Program-made: the position numbers and the translations under genes
Shown here: positions 12,429 through 22,250 of the stretch, one piece after another
Numbering within the stretch: position 1 is the first letter of the stretch
How the letters are laid out: every line of letters starts with the position of its first letter
Notes under the pieces: generated by a model
Database searches by the model: none
The model's input: the letters and a program-made list of their open reading frames with translations, nothing else
Told to the model about the DNA's origin: nothing
Assembly: GCA_963678675.1 (NCBI GenBank)
Contig: OY783194.1
Coordinates: forward strand, 19,322,278-19,386,277
DNA length: 64,000 bases
Direction of reading: 5' to 3'
Source: Xiphydria camelus
Lineage: Eukaryota > Arthropoda > Insecta > Hymenoptera > Xiphydriidae

Positions 12429-12752
12429 TGCTGAGGAGGCGCGAAGAAAGGAGATGAATAGTGTGGTTGATCCAAGACTATTATCGACTTTATTCCGCTC
12501 GACGATACAGGTCTACACGCGGCTAGCGAACGAGATCAACTGACCAGGAAACCGTTCCGTGCACCCCGAGAAAGGGGTTCCTAAACGTACCTGCGTACGT
12601 TAGGGGGCGCAATGCTCTGCTAAAACTGGCGATGGTTAGTCATGGCCGAGAATGTTTGTCGAGGACAAAGTTCTCGAGGAAAAGGACCCTCGCCGTTTTA
12701 TTGCAGGGTTTCCGAAAAGCCCGGTGAGGGTGCGACATGGCACGTCGCTACA
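12429..12752. mobile_element. possible solo LTR inserted in a tandem repeat
   Basis: A GC-richer 324-bp block starting TGCTGAGG and ending CGCTACA interrupts a repeat unit. The sequence before it (TTTTCCTTTCAAATGATG) matches the intact unit at 12848-12868, and the sequence after it resumes as ATGTCTTTCATTTTTTATAT. TG...CA ends and an imperfect ATGA/ATGT flank fit a solo LTR. No coding sequence or second LTR is visible. Confidence 0.4.
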
Positions 12753-12960
12753 ATGTCTTTCATTTTTTATATATAAATCTTGAAGATGGCGATCGTAATT
12801 GATTTCTAATCTTTTTTGGAGAGTATTTTACGTATCAATTTTTTGGCATTTTCCTTTCAAATGATGCCTTTTATTTTTTATATATAAATCTTGAACTAGG
12901 CGATCTCAATTGATTTCAAATCTTTTTTGGAGAGTATTTGACGTATCAATTTTTGTTGGC
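12753..12960 (+). repeat. two tandem copies of a unit of about 105 bp
   Basis: The units share TTTTTTATATATAAATCTTGA and CTTTTTTGGAGAGTATTT, followed by ACGTATCAATTTTT. The first copy starts at about 12758 and the second at about 12868. They differ at several positions. Confidence 0.65.
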
Positions 12961-13409
12961 ACTGAATGAACCTTTTTTTTTTACAGAGAATCTGTTTTTG
13001 AGGGGGGGATTTCACTACTTTTTGGAATTTATTCATGAGGAGAATACGTACATGTAGAAGAATAGCTTCTTATTACCACAAAATTAAAGTCTCACATTTT
13101 ATACCGATATGAGCCAATTAATTATAACCACGTTACTTTTGATTTATTCTCGTGATATTTTAAAAGGGATTTATAGACTAGAGAGCCCTTATATTTTTCA
13201 CTTTGCCTTAGTATTTTGAAGAAATAAAACAGGGAATCGACATTGAATGCTCGCTACCTGGTGGCGGATCCCGCAACCATTATTAAGACGCTACGTATAA
13301 AGTACGGATAGTTGATCGTGTTTAGTGAATGAAATTTACGTGACAATTTATAAAGTTTAAAGAATTTAATGAGTGGGGTGTGAGCTTCGTAGAACGAATA
13401 AAAAAAATA

Positions 13410-15333
13410 TGTAAAGTCTTGTGCAGTTAGTGGCTGCGAAAGTAATTCGAAAAAACATTTATCCTTGTGTTTTCACGGTTTTCCAAAACCAAATGAACAT
13501 GTAGTATACATTGAAAACCTGTTTGGAAAATTAGAGAAAATAGATAAATTGAAGGCATGGCAACGTGCTACAAAAGTGGAAAATATTACAGAAAGAAAAA
13601 AGTATGTTCTTTACATTTCACAAAACAGGATTACATATTACCAGGTATATATTTGATTATGTATTGCTGCAACTTGATTTTGGAGCCACCTAACCTATTA
13701 TAATAAGAGTTTATTCACATTTTTTTTATTTATTACAGATATTCAATCGAAGAAAAGGACTTTAAAAAAAACAGCAATCCCGTCCGGTAATTTACCAAGT
13801 ACGTCTAAGAATGTGGAACGTGATAATGCACGACTACAAAAACGATTGAAAAGAGCCAACATCTCCGAAACTAACATCGACTCACACTCGGAAGGGAAAT
13901 GCTCTGCTGCTTTAAGAAGTGAAGGTGTCCCAGAACCAGCAGACTTTACCAATGATGAAAATGAATTAGGCACTCCCCTGAATACATATTACCAGGTATG
14001 CGTTTGATTATGTATTGCTGAAACTTGATTTTGGAGCCACCCAACCTATAATAAAAGTTATCCACATTTTTTTTATTTATTACAGATATTCCATCGAAAA
14101 AGAGGACTTTAGAAAAAACATCAATGCCGTCCTGTAATTTACCGAGTACATCTAAGAATGTAGAACGTGATAATGCACAACTACAAAGACGATCGAAAAG
14201 AGTCAACACCTCCGAAACTAACATCGACTCGCAATCGGAAGGGAAATACTCTGCTGCTTTAGGAAGCGAAGGTGTCCCAGAACCAGCAGACTTTACCAAT
14301 GACGAAAAGGAATTAAGCAGTCCTGTTGATCCGTGGATGACAATCAAGGAGGAGCGTGAACGCAAAAAAAATATTCCACCGACGACCGACATAGGGGTTC
14401 AAGTTAAGGGCGATTTCCTGGTGTGCAAATTTATTGATTTTTTTAAAAATGAACGAGCTCTTAGTACTGCAACGGGAATAAATTCTTTTAAAGTTCTAAA
14501 TTGTATAGTAGAGATGATCATCAAGGCTTTTGGAGAAAAATTGGATCAAAGTAACTTTAAAATGAACTTATATGACAGTGTAGTTATGTGACGTATGTAA
14601 AATTAAAGCAGAATATCTCATATCAATTTCTGGCTCTTTTATTTAATTGTTATTCTGCTACTTACTGTCGGCAGGTGATTTTAGAGATGATTAATATTCT
14701 TAGTGAGATATTGAAAGTGGCGATTAAGTGGCCTACAAGGAAAGAAATATCAAAAAATGTGCCACTTTGTTTTGAAGATTTTGAAGATGTTAGAGTCGTC
14801 ATTGATTGCACAGAAATATTTATTCAAGAGCCCAAAAATCTTTGTTGTCAATTAATAACTCACTCTAATTACAAAAAGGCTCGAACTGTAAAATTTATGA
14901 CTGGTGTAGCACCTGATGGAAGTATTACGTTCATAAGTAAAGCTTGGGGTGGGAGGGCTTCGGATCCAAGAATATTTGAGCAGAGTCATTTGATTCATTT
15001 GTTAGAGCCTGGTGATGCGATTATGACCGCGCGATAAAGGTTTTACCATTGATGTGAAATATGTGCCAAGAACCACTGGAAGCTAATAAGACCACCATTT
15101 TAAGAGATAAAAAACAATTCTCAAAAACTGAAGCCATGATGACAACAAAAATAGCAAAAGCGCGAGTTCATGTAGAACGATCAAATCAAAGGGCTAAAAT
15201 GTACAAAGTTGTAGGTGAGACGATGCCTGCTCAGCTTGTTGGACATGCTGAAGAAATTTTTATAATAATTTGTGGTACCATAAACCTTTGCTCTGCAATT
15301 CTAAAAGATGATAAATTCATGAAACAGCGCTGA
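13410..15333 (+). pseudogene. ISL2EU transposase (THAP + coiled coil + DDE_Tnp_4), degraded
   Basis: The THAP-like start reads SCAVSGCESNSKKHLSLCFH; the ATG is out of frame by one base, and the distal Cys and His ligands are not visible (KYVLYISQN). The middle, acidic coiled-coil exon is present twice in tandem. The catalytic part follows: RVVIDCTEIF (first acid), KFMTGVAPDGSITFISKAW, DKGF (second acid, recovered only in a shifted frame near 15010-15040) and RVHVERSNQR (Glu). Breaks are seen at 14588 (TGA plus frameshift) and around 15035-15110 (stops plus frameshifts). It converges with the YqaJ gene. Confidence 0.75.
13633..14334 (+). repeat. 351-bp tandem duplication of an intron-exon unit
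   Basis: Units 13633-13983 and 13984-14334 both run from ACATATTACCAGGTAT through an intron (ending TTTTTTTATTTATTACAG) and the exon beginning with ATATTC. The exons are similar but diverged (for example AACATCTCC/AACACCTCC). The transposase middle exon was therefore duplicated together with its splice sites. Confidence 0.85.
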
Positions 15334-15436
15334 ATGTTTGTAATGAAATATTTCGATGTTTTAGACGTATGAATGAGGAATAGCCCAGTGAAAATGTACA
15401 TTAATTGTTTATTATATTATTTGTTTTTGGTATAAA

Positions 15437-16934
15437 TTATTCATTAAACATTGTTCTTATCGTGTTCTCTTTGTCATTGAACTCATTTTTTGTCACACAA
15501 ATTGCATGCAACATAGAATCATAATACATTTGTTTTAGAGCCAACAACATTTCCATAATAAAAATATTATCTATTTCAATTTCCAACGTATATATACTTT
15601 TATCATGGTCTGCGTAAAAAACGAAAGAAGTTTTTGAGAGATTTGTAATCGCCATTCCCAGCTGAATTTGTCCATAGTACGTGTTTCGTTTTCAATCGCA
15701 GTCCTTGATCACCTTCGATCAGAGTTTTGCCTACTTCAGCCTTTATCATTTCATCGATTCCCACCGTCTGACCCTTACAGGGACACTTGATTTCTAGTAG
15801 TTGAGAAGGTTTTCCATTCTTAAAAATGATTCCATCAGGTGAGTAGGCCAACCATGGATTTAATTTCGAAACAATTAGGCCGGCTTCGAAAACTTGCTTT
15901 TGTGTTTCTTCTATGAATTTGTTTCGAGCTTTACCTTCCATCTTTTTACCATACTTGGTAAATTCACTCTTGAAATCTTTTGGCGTAATATGGTCGTTAC
16001 ACTTTTTTGGCCAGTTTGGATTTTTGTTTTTCGTGTATGTGAAAAGGCCATAACAGGTAGAGCCTGTTATGCGATATCGTCGCTCTTTATGCCAGTTTGC
16101 ATAAAACAGTCTTGTGTCTTCACAAATATTTCTCCTATCACCTGACAGTTCCTCTAAAGTATTTTTGCAGCAAGACTGTACTTCTTTGCACTTGACTTCT
16201 GCTATTTTCCTCATTATGTCACTCTCTGGTGCCTCACAAACGCTTCTGATTGCCTCTCGCTCCACCTCGGTCAGCTGCTTCACCTTCTCACCTTCAAAAA
16301 CTACGGGACTATGTCTTCCAAACGTGCGTTTCGCAAAAGCGGAGTCGGGAAGGTCTTGAAGAATGTCGTCCTGTAGTATGGCAATGTTTTGATCGTCTAA
16401 TTTGAATTTCTTCACAGGCGTTTGGAAACAGCTATGCTCCTTCAACGGGTGTGACACGTACTGAGCTAATGCCTGCTGATGCATTGCTTTCTTCCATTTG
16501 CAGGGCTTATCAGTACAAGATAAGACTTCAAATGTCTCAAAATCGTAGCTACAACAAAAAAATCTATTATTTAATTCATGTTCTTGAGAAGTTACTATCA
16601 CATTTTTTAGTTTAAGAACTTACCGTGAGCAATAAAGAAGTGTTGCAAGTACATATTTGTACTTTTCTGAGAGACCAGCCCTACAGGAACACTTCATGGA
16701 GATAATAACTCCGCTTCTTTCAATTTCTTCATTAATTTCATGCGGTGCATCTTTTAAGTGAGACGTTTGTAGACAGAAAGCTGTCAAACTGATACAACCG
16801 GGTGTCACATTTTCCACATTTCTACCAATTTTTATATTGTGGTTTGCATTAAGGACACGATTTCCTTCAATCACATTGCGACTGGAAGGATTTGTTTGGG
16901 CCCAATCATAAATGTGATCCACAGTTATTAACAT
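15437..16934 (-). pseudogene. SWIM + YqaJ nuclease-like protein of ISL2EU
   Basis: Exon 1 (16934-16624) starts at ATG and ends with a SWIM-like segment, KCSCRAGLSEKYKYVLATLL. The first Cys pair is present, but the usual C-x-H pair reads Y-x-Y, so metal binding is probably lost. A 75-bp intron (16623-16549, GTAAGT...TTGTAG) joins CS-R-YDFETFEVLSC. Exon 2 carries the YqaJ fold: ERRYRITGSTCYGL, NPWLAYSPDGIIF and LLEIKCPCKG. Near 15657 a one-base shift moves the frame to YGQIQLGMAITNLSKTSFVF, the conserved end of the domain, which runs to 15437. The enzyme type is a lambda-exonuclease-like nuclease; its role in transposition is not known to me. Confidence 0.8.
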
Positions 16935-17177
16935 TTTTACTGCTTTCTCAAAAATCGCGGGTATTCTCGACTGGTTTAGGTCTTATTCGGCGCCATATTG
17001 GTTAGGCCACGCCCCCATGTCGATTCCCATTCGAATTTACAGGCCATCGGATTTTTCTTATATTTTGGTCGTCTACAGAAATCCATGAAGACGTTTTACC
17101 TTCAACTCTCTAAGTATACTCTTCCAATGACCATGACTAATTGTTTCATCATATGTAAAGATACCACTCATGACAGT

Positions 17178-19762
17178 ATATGAAGGGTACAGGAAGAAAA
17201 CAGGGAATATCACAAAATCAACATCTTGAGATATTAAGCTTTCTAAGTTTTATTTTAATGCAGAAAAACACAAGAACTCTGAAAAAAGTTCTGAATAACA
17301 TACAGCTGAAGAAAAACTCTTTTCAAACTCAAGTAACAAATGCAATTCGAAAATAAATTCAACTTTTAGAGAATAGCACAGAATATTGCAACGCATGTTC
17401 CACATTGCAGGCATAAAGTAAGGAATGTCCGCCCGCTACTGGCTATAATAACCTGGTGAATAATAAAATTTAGTTAGAATTGAGGTTGTTGATTGTTTTT
17501 AGTTATTTACCATTATATTCTTTGTCATTATTTTCGTTTAACCACGTGAGGAAGGTCGTCGAAAAAGAAAGCTGCATCTGGATTCTTACAAAACTGTTTT
17601 AATTTCATCAGATCCAAAAATTTCTCATTGTTAATTGGGAGTAAATCTGGAATTGCAAACGAATATTTTTCATTATTAAAAGTACTAAATTGTAATGTTA
17701 AATAAAAACATACCATTGTACTTTATGGACGGAAGCTCAAACTCATTGTCGGCCAGATTACTTTTTGTGGACTTCTTCTGGACTTTTACCACTGGACTTT
17801 GCAACCAAGAGCCGGAGTAAGGATCACGATATCTCATTAAATGTGAATGATCCTTTTCGCACACAATTTCTCTTATGGGCTGAACTCGGAAAGGACATTT
17901 TGCAACAAATCTGCTTTGCAAGAATGCTGTCCAATTTTTGACCATAGCTGGCTGCACTTCAATAACAGTGAAGGGAGTAGGGTTCTTCCTAGAACCACGA
18001 AGTAATTCGTACCAGTCGTTCGGTACTTCCATCCTTGTTTTTAAGTTCACCAAACCCGTATTTTTGTCGCACTCGAGATACGAGTGGCCTCAAATGGGGA
18101 ACGTAATTTTTACAGATTCTAGGCGTTTGACACTGTGTACCATAAAATGCATGAATCTGAACATAGTGAAATTTTTGTTCTGCCCCCCAGCAGAATCGCA
18201 GAAGATGTGTAGATGTTTCACTTCATCGTCCAAATAATTCATGATGAAATCAAATAAAAATGAGCAAACTTCATCTGCCCCTTTCTTAGCGAAATGTTCG
18301 GGGTAAGTATAAAACAGCGACATAGCCGAAGAAAGGACGTGTATGTTAAAAGAATACATACTTAGTTGCCTCAGGTAATAGACATCATTGGTTGACACAC
18401 ACATTGGGGAGAGAAATATTTTTCTGGAAATCTAGGGAAACAGCTACAAAATTTTTAGTCGTTCTTGCTTTATTCTTTGCTTTCCTTTTTTCGTCATAAA
18501 ATCTCTGAGCTTTTCTTCTGTGCACTTCATTTTCTACTTCTAATCTTCTCATTTCTGTTTCTGAGTTTCCTTTCTGTTTGAGCTTACTGATTTCTGCTGT
18601 AAATCTGTCACATGCATTACACGTGTCTGTGCGCGGATAGCCAAAGCTTATATTATATTTTGTATTGAAAATCGTTCTGTAGGTCTCATAAGAAACCTTA
18701 ACATTGGGATATAGTTCTTGGAACATTGTATACATTTTTGCTATGTTGAGACTCTCAGGAAGGTATAACCTTTTGGACTCTTCAAGACTGTAATGAGATA
18801 ACCTTCCCTTAAACGACTTTATGTGATCCATTATTTTCGTGAACGTGGTGTCAGATAATTTTCTTATTAAGGCAGCATGTTTACCACGTTGATCTTTTGG
18901 TGAAAACCCGTCATATTTTAGCGATTTTTGTAGGTATTCCAGCTTACCCTTTAAGATGCCATGGATACTTAACAAGGCCTTGCTGCAGACAGGTATTTCC
19001 ACCATACTGTCTTCTCTTTTCACCCTTACTTTGTGTGTAAAGCTGCTCTCATGATAACGGGCTTCCATTTCTGGTTTTCTGCTTCTACGCCTTTGGATTG
19101 GAACAACGGAGATCAGACCACACAAATAGCTGTTTTGCTCGTCGTGACCAGACATTACGTTAAATTCTCTTAACACTGCTTTGCGTTCCAAGCCACTGAT
19201 AGCTTCAAAGCATTTTAACCTCTTACAGTTGCATGGTTCTCCTTCCTCATGCGACGCTAGCTTCATTTTTTTCATAACGTCTTGCATCCGACCGGTTTTT
19301 GGCCTTTTCTTCGGCTTAAACTCACTTTCCGCACTCATGTTTATCAAAGACCACTATGAACTACACGTTATAAACAAACACAGCCGACACGTGACACCGA
19401 CAACATCAGTTCAAAAAATTAACACGAGTAGTAAATACTTATCGGTAGATGGCACAAATGACAGCAATGTCAAAATAATAAAACACCTTCTAAAACTGCG
19501 TGTACCTATCTATTCAACAGATCCCTGCAGACGTCACACTGCTGAGTGGATATTCCTACTTTTATTCCGGTGACGCTTGGACATCTCTTGTTTTATGCCT
19601 GTATACCAATATTTTATTTGCATTTTCTGAGGACATCTATCGTTTAATTCCTGTAACAGTCTTACCACCAAAAAGTACACATAAAATACTATAGATGGCG
19701 ATGAAAACCCAATTTTCGACAAAAGGTGGATATTCCCTGTTTTCTTCCTGTACCCTTCATAT
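17178..19762 (-). mobile_element. DUF7869 transposon 1, TSD ATAT
   Basis: The element proper is 17182-19758 (2577 bp). A perfect 30-bp terminal inverted repeat begins GAAGGGTACAGGAAGAAAAC (17182-17211 and 19729-19758), and ATAT is duplicated at 17178-17181 and 19759-19762. It carries one gene and sits inside the USP-like reading frame, which resumes on each side. The end sequence GAAGGGT and the 4-bp A/T target match the second DUF7869 element at 58.4 kb. Sola elements also have 4-bp duplications and a DDD transposase as I recall, so it may belong there. Confidence 0.85.
17528..19338 (-). pseudogene. DUF7869-family putative transposase, broken
   Basis: It starts at ATG 19338 (MSAESEF). The N-terminus has CNCKRLKCFEA, then a long helical region with the family motifs GKHAALIRKLSD, LSHYSLEESKRLYLPE and SFGYPRTDTCNACDRF (two zinc-like Cys). 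The RNase-H-like part follows: VSLDFQKNISLPN (first acid), VYYLRQLSMYSFNIHV, FCDSAGGQNKN (second) and GHSYLECDKNTGL (third). Breaks: a frameshift in a TG run at about 18390-18405, an in-frame TGA at about 18090 just before GHSYLEC, and a frame change near 17700 before the last 55 residues. I infer that the three Asp form a DDD triad; the family has no assigned function that I know of. Confidence 0.75.
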
Positions 19763-20464
19763 ATGTTGTTACATATATTAACTCGAGACGTTGGAATAGT
19801 TTTAAGAAATCCTTTTGCATGCACCGCTGAAATTTCGCCCTTACTCGTAAATAAATTTAATTTAATTATTACCACATCATTTACAGCTTCGATGCTGAAC
19901 TTACGACTCATTTCAGTCCGAATAGAACATTCATTGCAAATATCATCATAAACATGCCAATGCGAATAAAAATCATCTATTAATTGTTGCAGAAGAATTG
20001 CACGCCCATTTGAAAGTAATGGTACTGACAAAGTATATGTATTATTGAATACGTAGTTACATCGCTTGCACCGTACAGTATAGTTGCGTCGAACATTGAC
20101 TAAATTACCTATATCACCATCAGTTTTACTAAACAGCGTTTCTAGAAACTAAGCTGGATTCTGCTCATATTCACTACTGAATACCCCGTCAGCAAACTGT
20201 CTAATCTCAGTAGGATCAAGAGCAGCAGAGTTGTCCATGTATGTTTTCAACATCGTTTCTATAATAGTGGATAAACTATTTTTTTTCTTAAGTAAACGGC
20301 TTCGTATTAAAGAAGAATGGAAGATACACTGCAAAACTGCATTTACATAACTGTAAACACCATCATTATTTTGCAAGCCATGAATTATCCATCCCAACTG
20401 CTCAGGTTGTGATTGATCATTATTTTCGGGATTAAGATTTTGTTGTGGAATGACCCACGGAAAA

Positions 20465-21106
20465 TCAAGTACGCTTATGAGGTATATCAATTTGGGGAAG
20501 ATCCGGTCGGTAAATCTTCCTCAATCGATTATATTCTTCTATGGCGGATACATTCACTTTCATGCTGTGTGGATCGAAATTAATCAAGTGTAAACCTTGT
20601 AACGTCGTTACTCTTGAAAGCGCAGCATATGTATGTCCACAAGTAAATATGCTATTGCCAGCATCAACGACAGTATTTTGTAAACTCAAACCTTGACTCT
20701 TATGTACAGTTATGCCATAGCTCAAACTGATTGGAAATTGCTTACGAATCACATAAGCACCATTCATAATTTGAATTTTAACACTCACACGTTCGATTAT
20801 TTGATCGTTTCCGTTACTTAAACGAACAGTAATTGATTCAATATTCGCGTTGTCCAAGCTTTTCGATACTGCAATTACGCGACAAATGGTTCCATTGACA
20901 AGTCCTACGCTGATATCGATATTACGTCTAATCATAATCTTCGAACCTAATTTGATTACAATCACTCGTTCAAGACCAGCAGTATTAGATGAATCATTTT
21001 CCAGCTTTCGTAAAATTTCTGCAGCTTTTTTCGAAACATTTTTCGGACAATCAATTTTATCGTCAGCTGTAAGTAATAATTCATCTGAAGGAATCTCTTT
21101 GAGCAT
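20465..21106 (-). pseudogene. PIF1-family helicase, C-terminal part (Helitron type)
   Basis: The 213-residue open frame starts within the protein (LKEIPSDELLLTADDKID). It holds MIRRNIDISVGLVNGTICRV, then motifs V and VI as LSYGITVHKSQGLSLQNTVV and GHTYAALSRVTTLQGLHLIN. Walker A and B and any Rep nuclease are missing, because upstream sequence (21107 on) is unrelated. It overlaps the USP-like gene by 26 bp in another frame, so the two may once have been one polyprotein or two exons. Confidence 0.8.
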
Positions 21107-21788
21107 GTTCCTCCTGGGCTCGTGGAACTCGTGAAGACGGCACTTCTCACTCTCGGTATTCCTCTTTGTGCACGAAAGCTATCGATCGTACTCGGAGCAC
21201 GTCTTGTCGAAAACTGATCCCTTCTTCCCGAACGCGGCGTTGCTCGAACGAAAATCAGGAAGAAAAAACTAATCCCGAGCACCGCCGTCGTATTGACGCC
21301 TCGCGTCTCAGAGGTGGCCTCATGTGAGTTGTTCGCTATCGATTCCCGGTGATAGCGCGGATCCGTTTGAACGCGTCTCGCTATTATTGACGCGCTATCG
21401 CACGTCTCCCGATCGCAAGACCCTTTCGATGGCCTATCCGCTCGCCTTTTTGTGACGCGGAGCGATTCTCCACGTCACATACAACAAATCTATACGTTCA
21501 TGACTGCAAATGATACCAGTACATTGTCGAGAATTCGGTTCGTCTTTTTCCTGATTATTAGGTGCTCTATTTTCATCGGATTCGTCAAGGTTGTTGGAAG
21601 CTAAGAGAAATACCTCATCATTTTTCTATATGTAAGAGATTTGTCAATTTTTTTTTCATATATACAAATAAATCAAACATTGAATGTTTTTAAGAAGCTG
21701 GCGGAATTGTGATAAAAGTGTTCTTGAGTAAAACAAGAAATACAAATTGGCTACTTAGCTGGAACATTTAATTAATTAAAATAAACTA
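21107..21788. other. no gene seen; GC-rich block then AT-rich spacer
   Basis: 21107-21480 is unusually GC-rich for the window, with many CG dinucleotides; I recognise no family. 21480-21788 is ordinary AT-rich sequence. Confidence 0.3.
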
Positions 21789-22250
21789 TACAGGGTGATT
21801 TTGTTAACTTGAGACAACTCAATATGTCGAAAAATACGTATTGCACGACAAAATATTCTGAATAAAAAGTGAATGTTGCCGAAGGGGACATCATTTAGTG
21901 CTAGCGCTAGCCACCCCTACCCCTCCTTAAGGGTGAAAGGGAGGGTAACTTTGGAAAGTTAAATGGGACGACCCGATTTTTTTCACAGATTTCGATAGTA
22001 CATGAAAAAATGAGTAACTTTTATTTGATACTTTTTTTTAAATATCAACAGATGACGCTGTAATTAACCTTCCATTAGTCGCGCGGGTTTTGGTAACACC
22101 TTTAGTCGCGTTGTATCCCACAGATACATATGATAAATATAATATCTTTAATCAAAAAAATCAATGTAATATTTAACAAATAGTTTCTATTTATGTAATT
22201 TAATAAAATACATCATAAGAAAACAAAAACAAAGTAAAATTATGTGAACG

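Larger units (their letters stand above)
13232..17028. mobile_element. ISL2EU-type (PHIS) transposon with convergent transposase and YqaJ genes
   Basis: The ends share a 12-bp inverted repeat, GGGAATCGACAT (13232-13243) and ATGTCGATTCCC (17017-17028). Inside are a THAP plus DDE_Tnp_4 transposase gene (+) and a SWIM-YqaJ gene (-) that converge near 15335-15437. This pairing is, from memory, the known layout of ISL2EU elements. The flanks belong to one broken USP reading frame, which shows that the element inserted there. I cannot define the target duplication. Confidence 0.75.
13199..20490 (-). pseudogene. USP-like (peptidase C19) gene in four pieces
   Basis: Piece 1 contains GLQNNDGVYSYVNAVLQCIF, which aligns with the USP Cys box; the residue matching the catalytic Cys is Ser. 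After an in-frame TAG at about 20151-20149 the frame continues with two Cys pairs (RCKRC, ICNEC) of a USP zinc ribbon, up to RVNICNNIYE where the DUF7869 element starts. Beyond that element the tail resumes, with a frameshift, as ISHGHWKSILRE (His box) and SWISVDDQNIRKIRWPVNS. ISL2EU then interrupts, and VLFLQNTKAK ends the gene at 13199. It lies directly downstream of the helicase in another frame. A peptidase in such a transposon may protect its proteins (inference); this copy is dead. Confidence 0.6.
13199..21106 (-). mobile_element. Helitron-type remnant (PIF1 helicase + USP-like gene) split by two insertions
   Basis: Reading leftwards there is a PIF1-family helicase C-terminus (21106-20465), then a ubiquitin-peptidase-like gene in four separated pieces: 20490-20149, 20148-19763, about 17176-17029 and 13231-13199. 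The gaps are exactly the DUF7869 element (17182-19758) and the ISL2EU element (13232-17028). The Rep domain, the helicase front half and both Helitron ends are absent or unrecognised. The Helitron assignment rests on the helicase type (MIRRNIDISVGLVNGTICRV). Confidence 0.6.

Noticed and set aside
17685..17716. A 33-bp intron (GTATGT...TTTAG) in DUF7869 gene 1
   Set aside because: It is too short for an insect intron, and the phase does not restore the downstream frame. A frameshift is simpler.
13199..20490. A host ubiquitin-specific protease gene
   Set aside because: It lies directly downstream of a mobile-element helicase, lacks the Cys-box Cys and has in-frame stops. Mobile origin is more likely.
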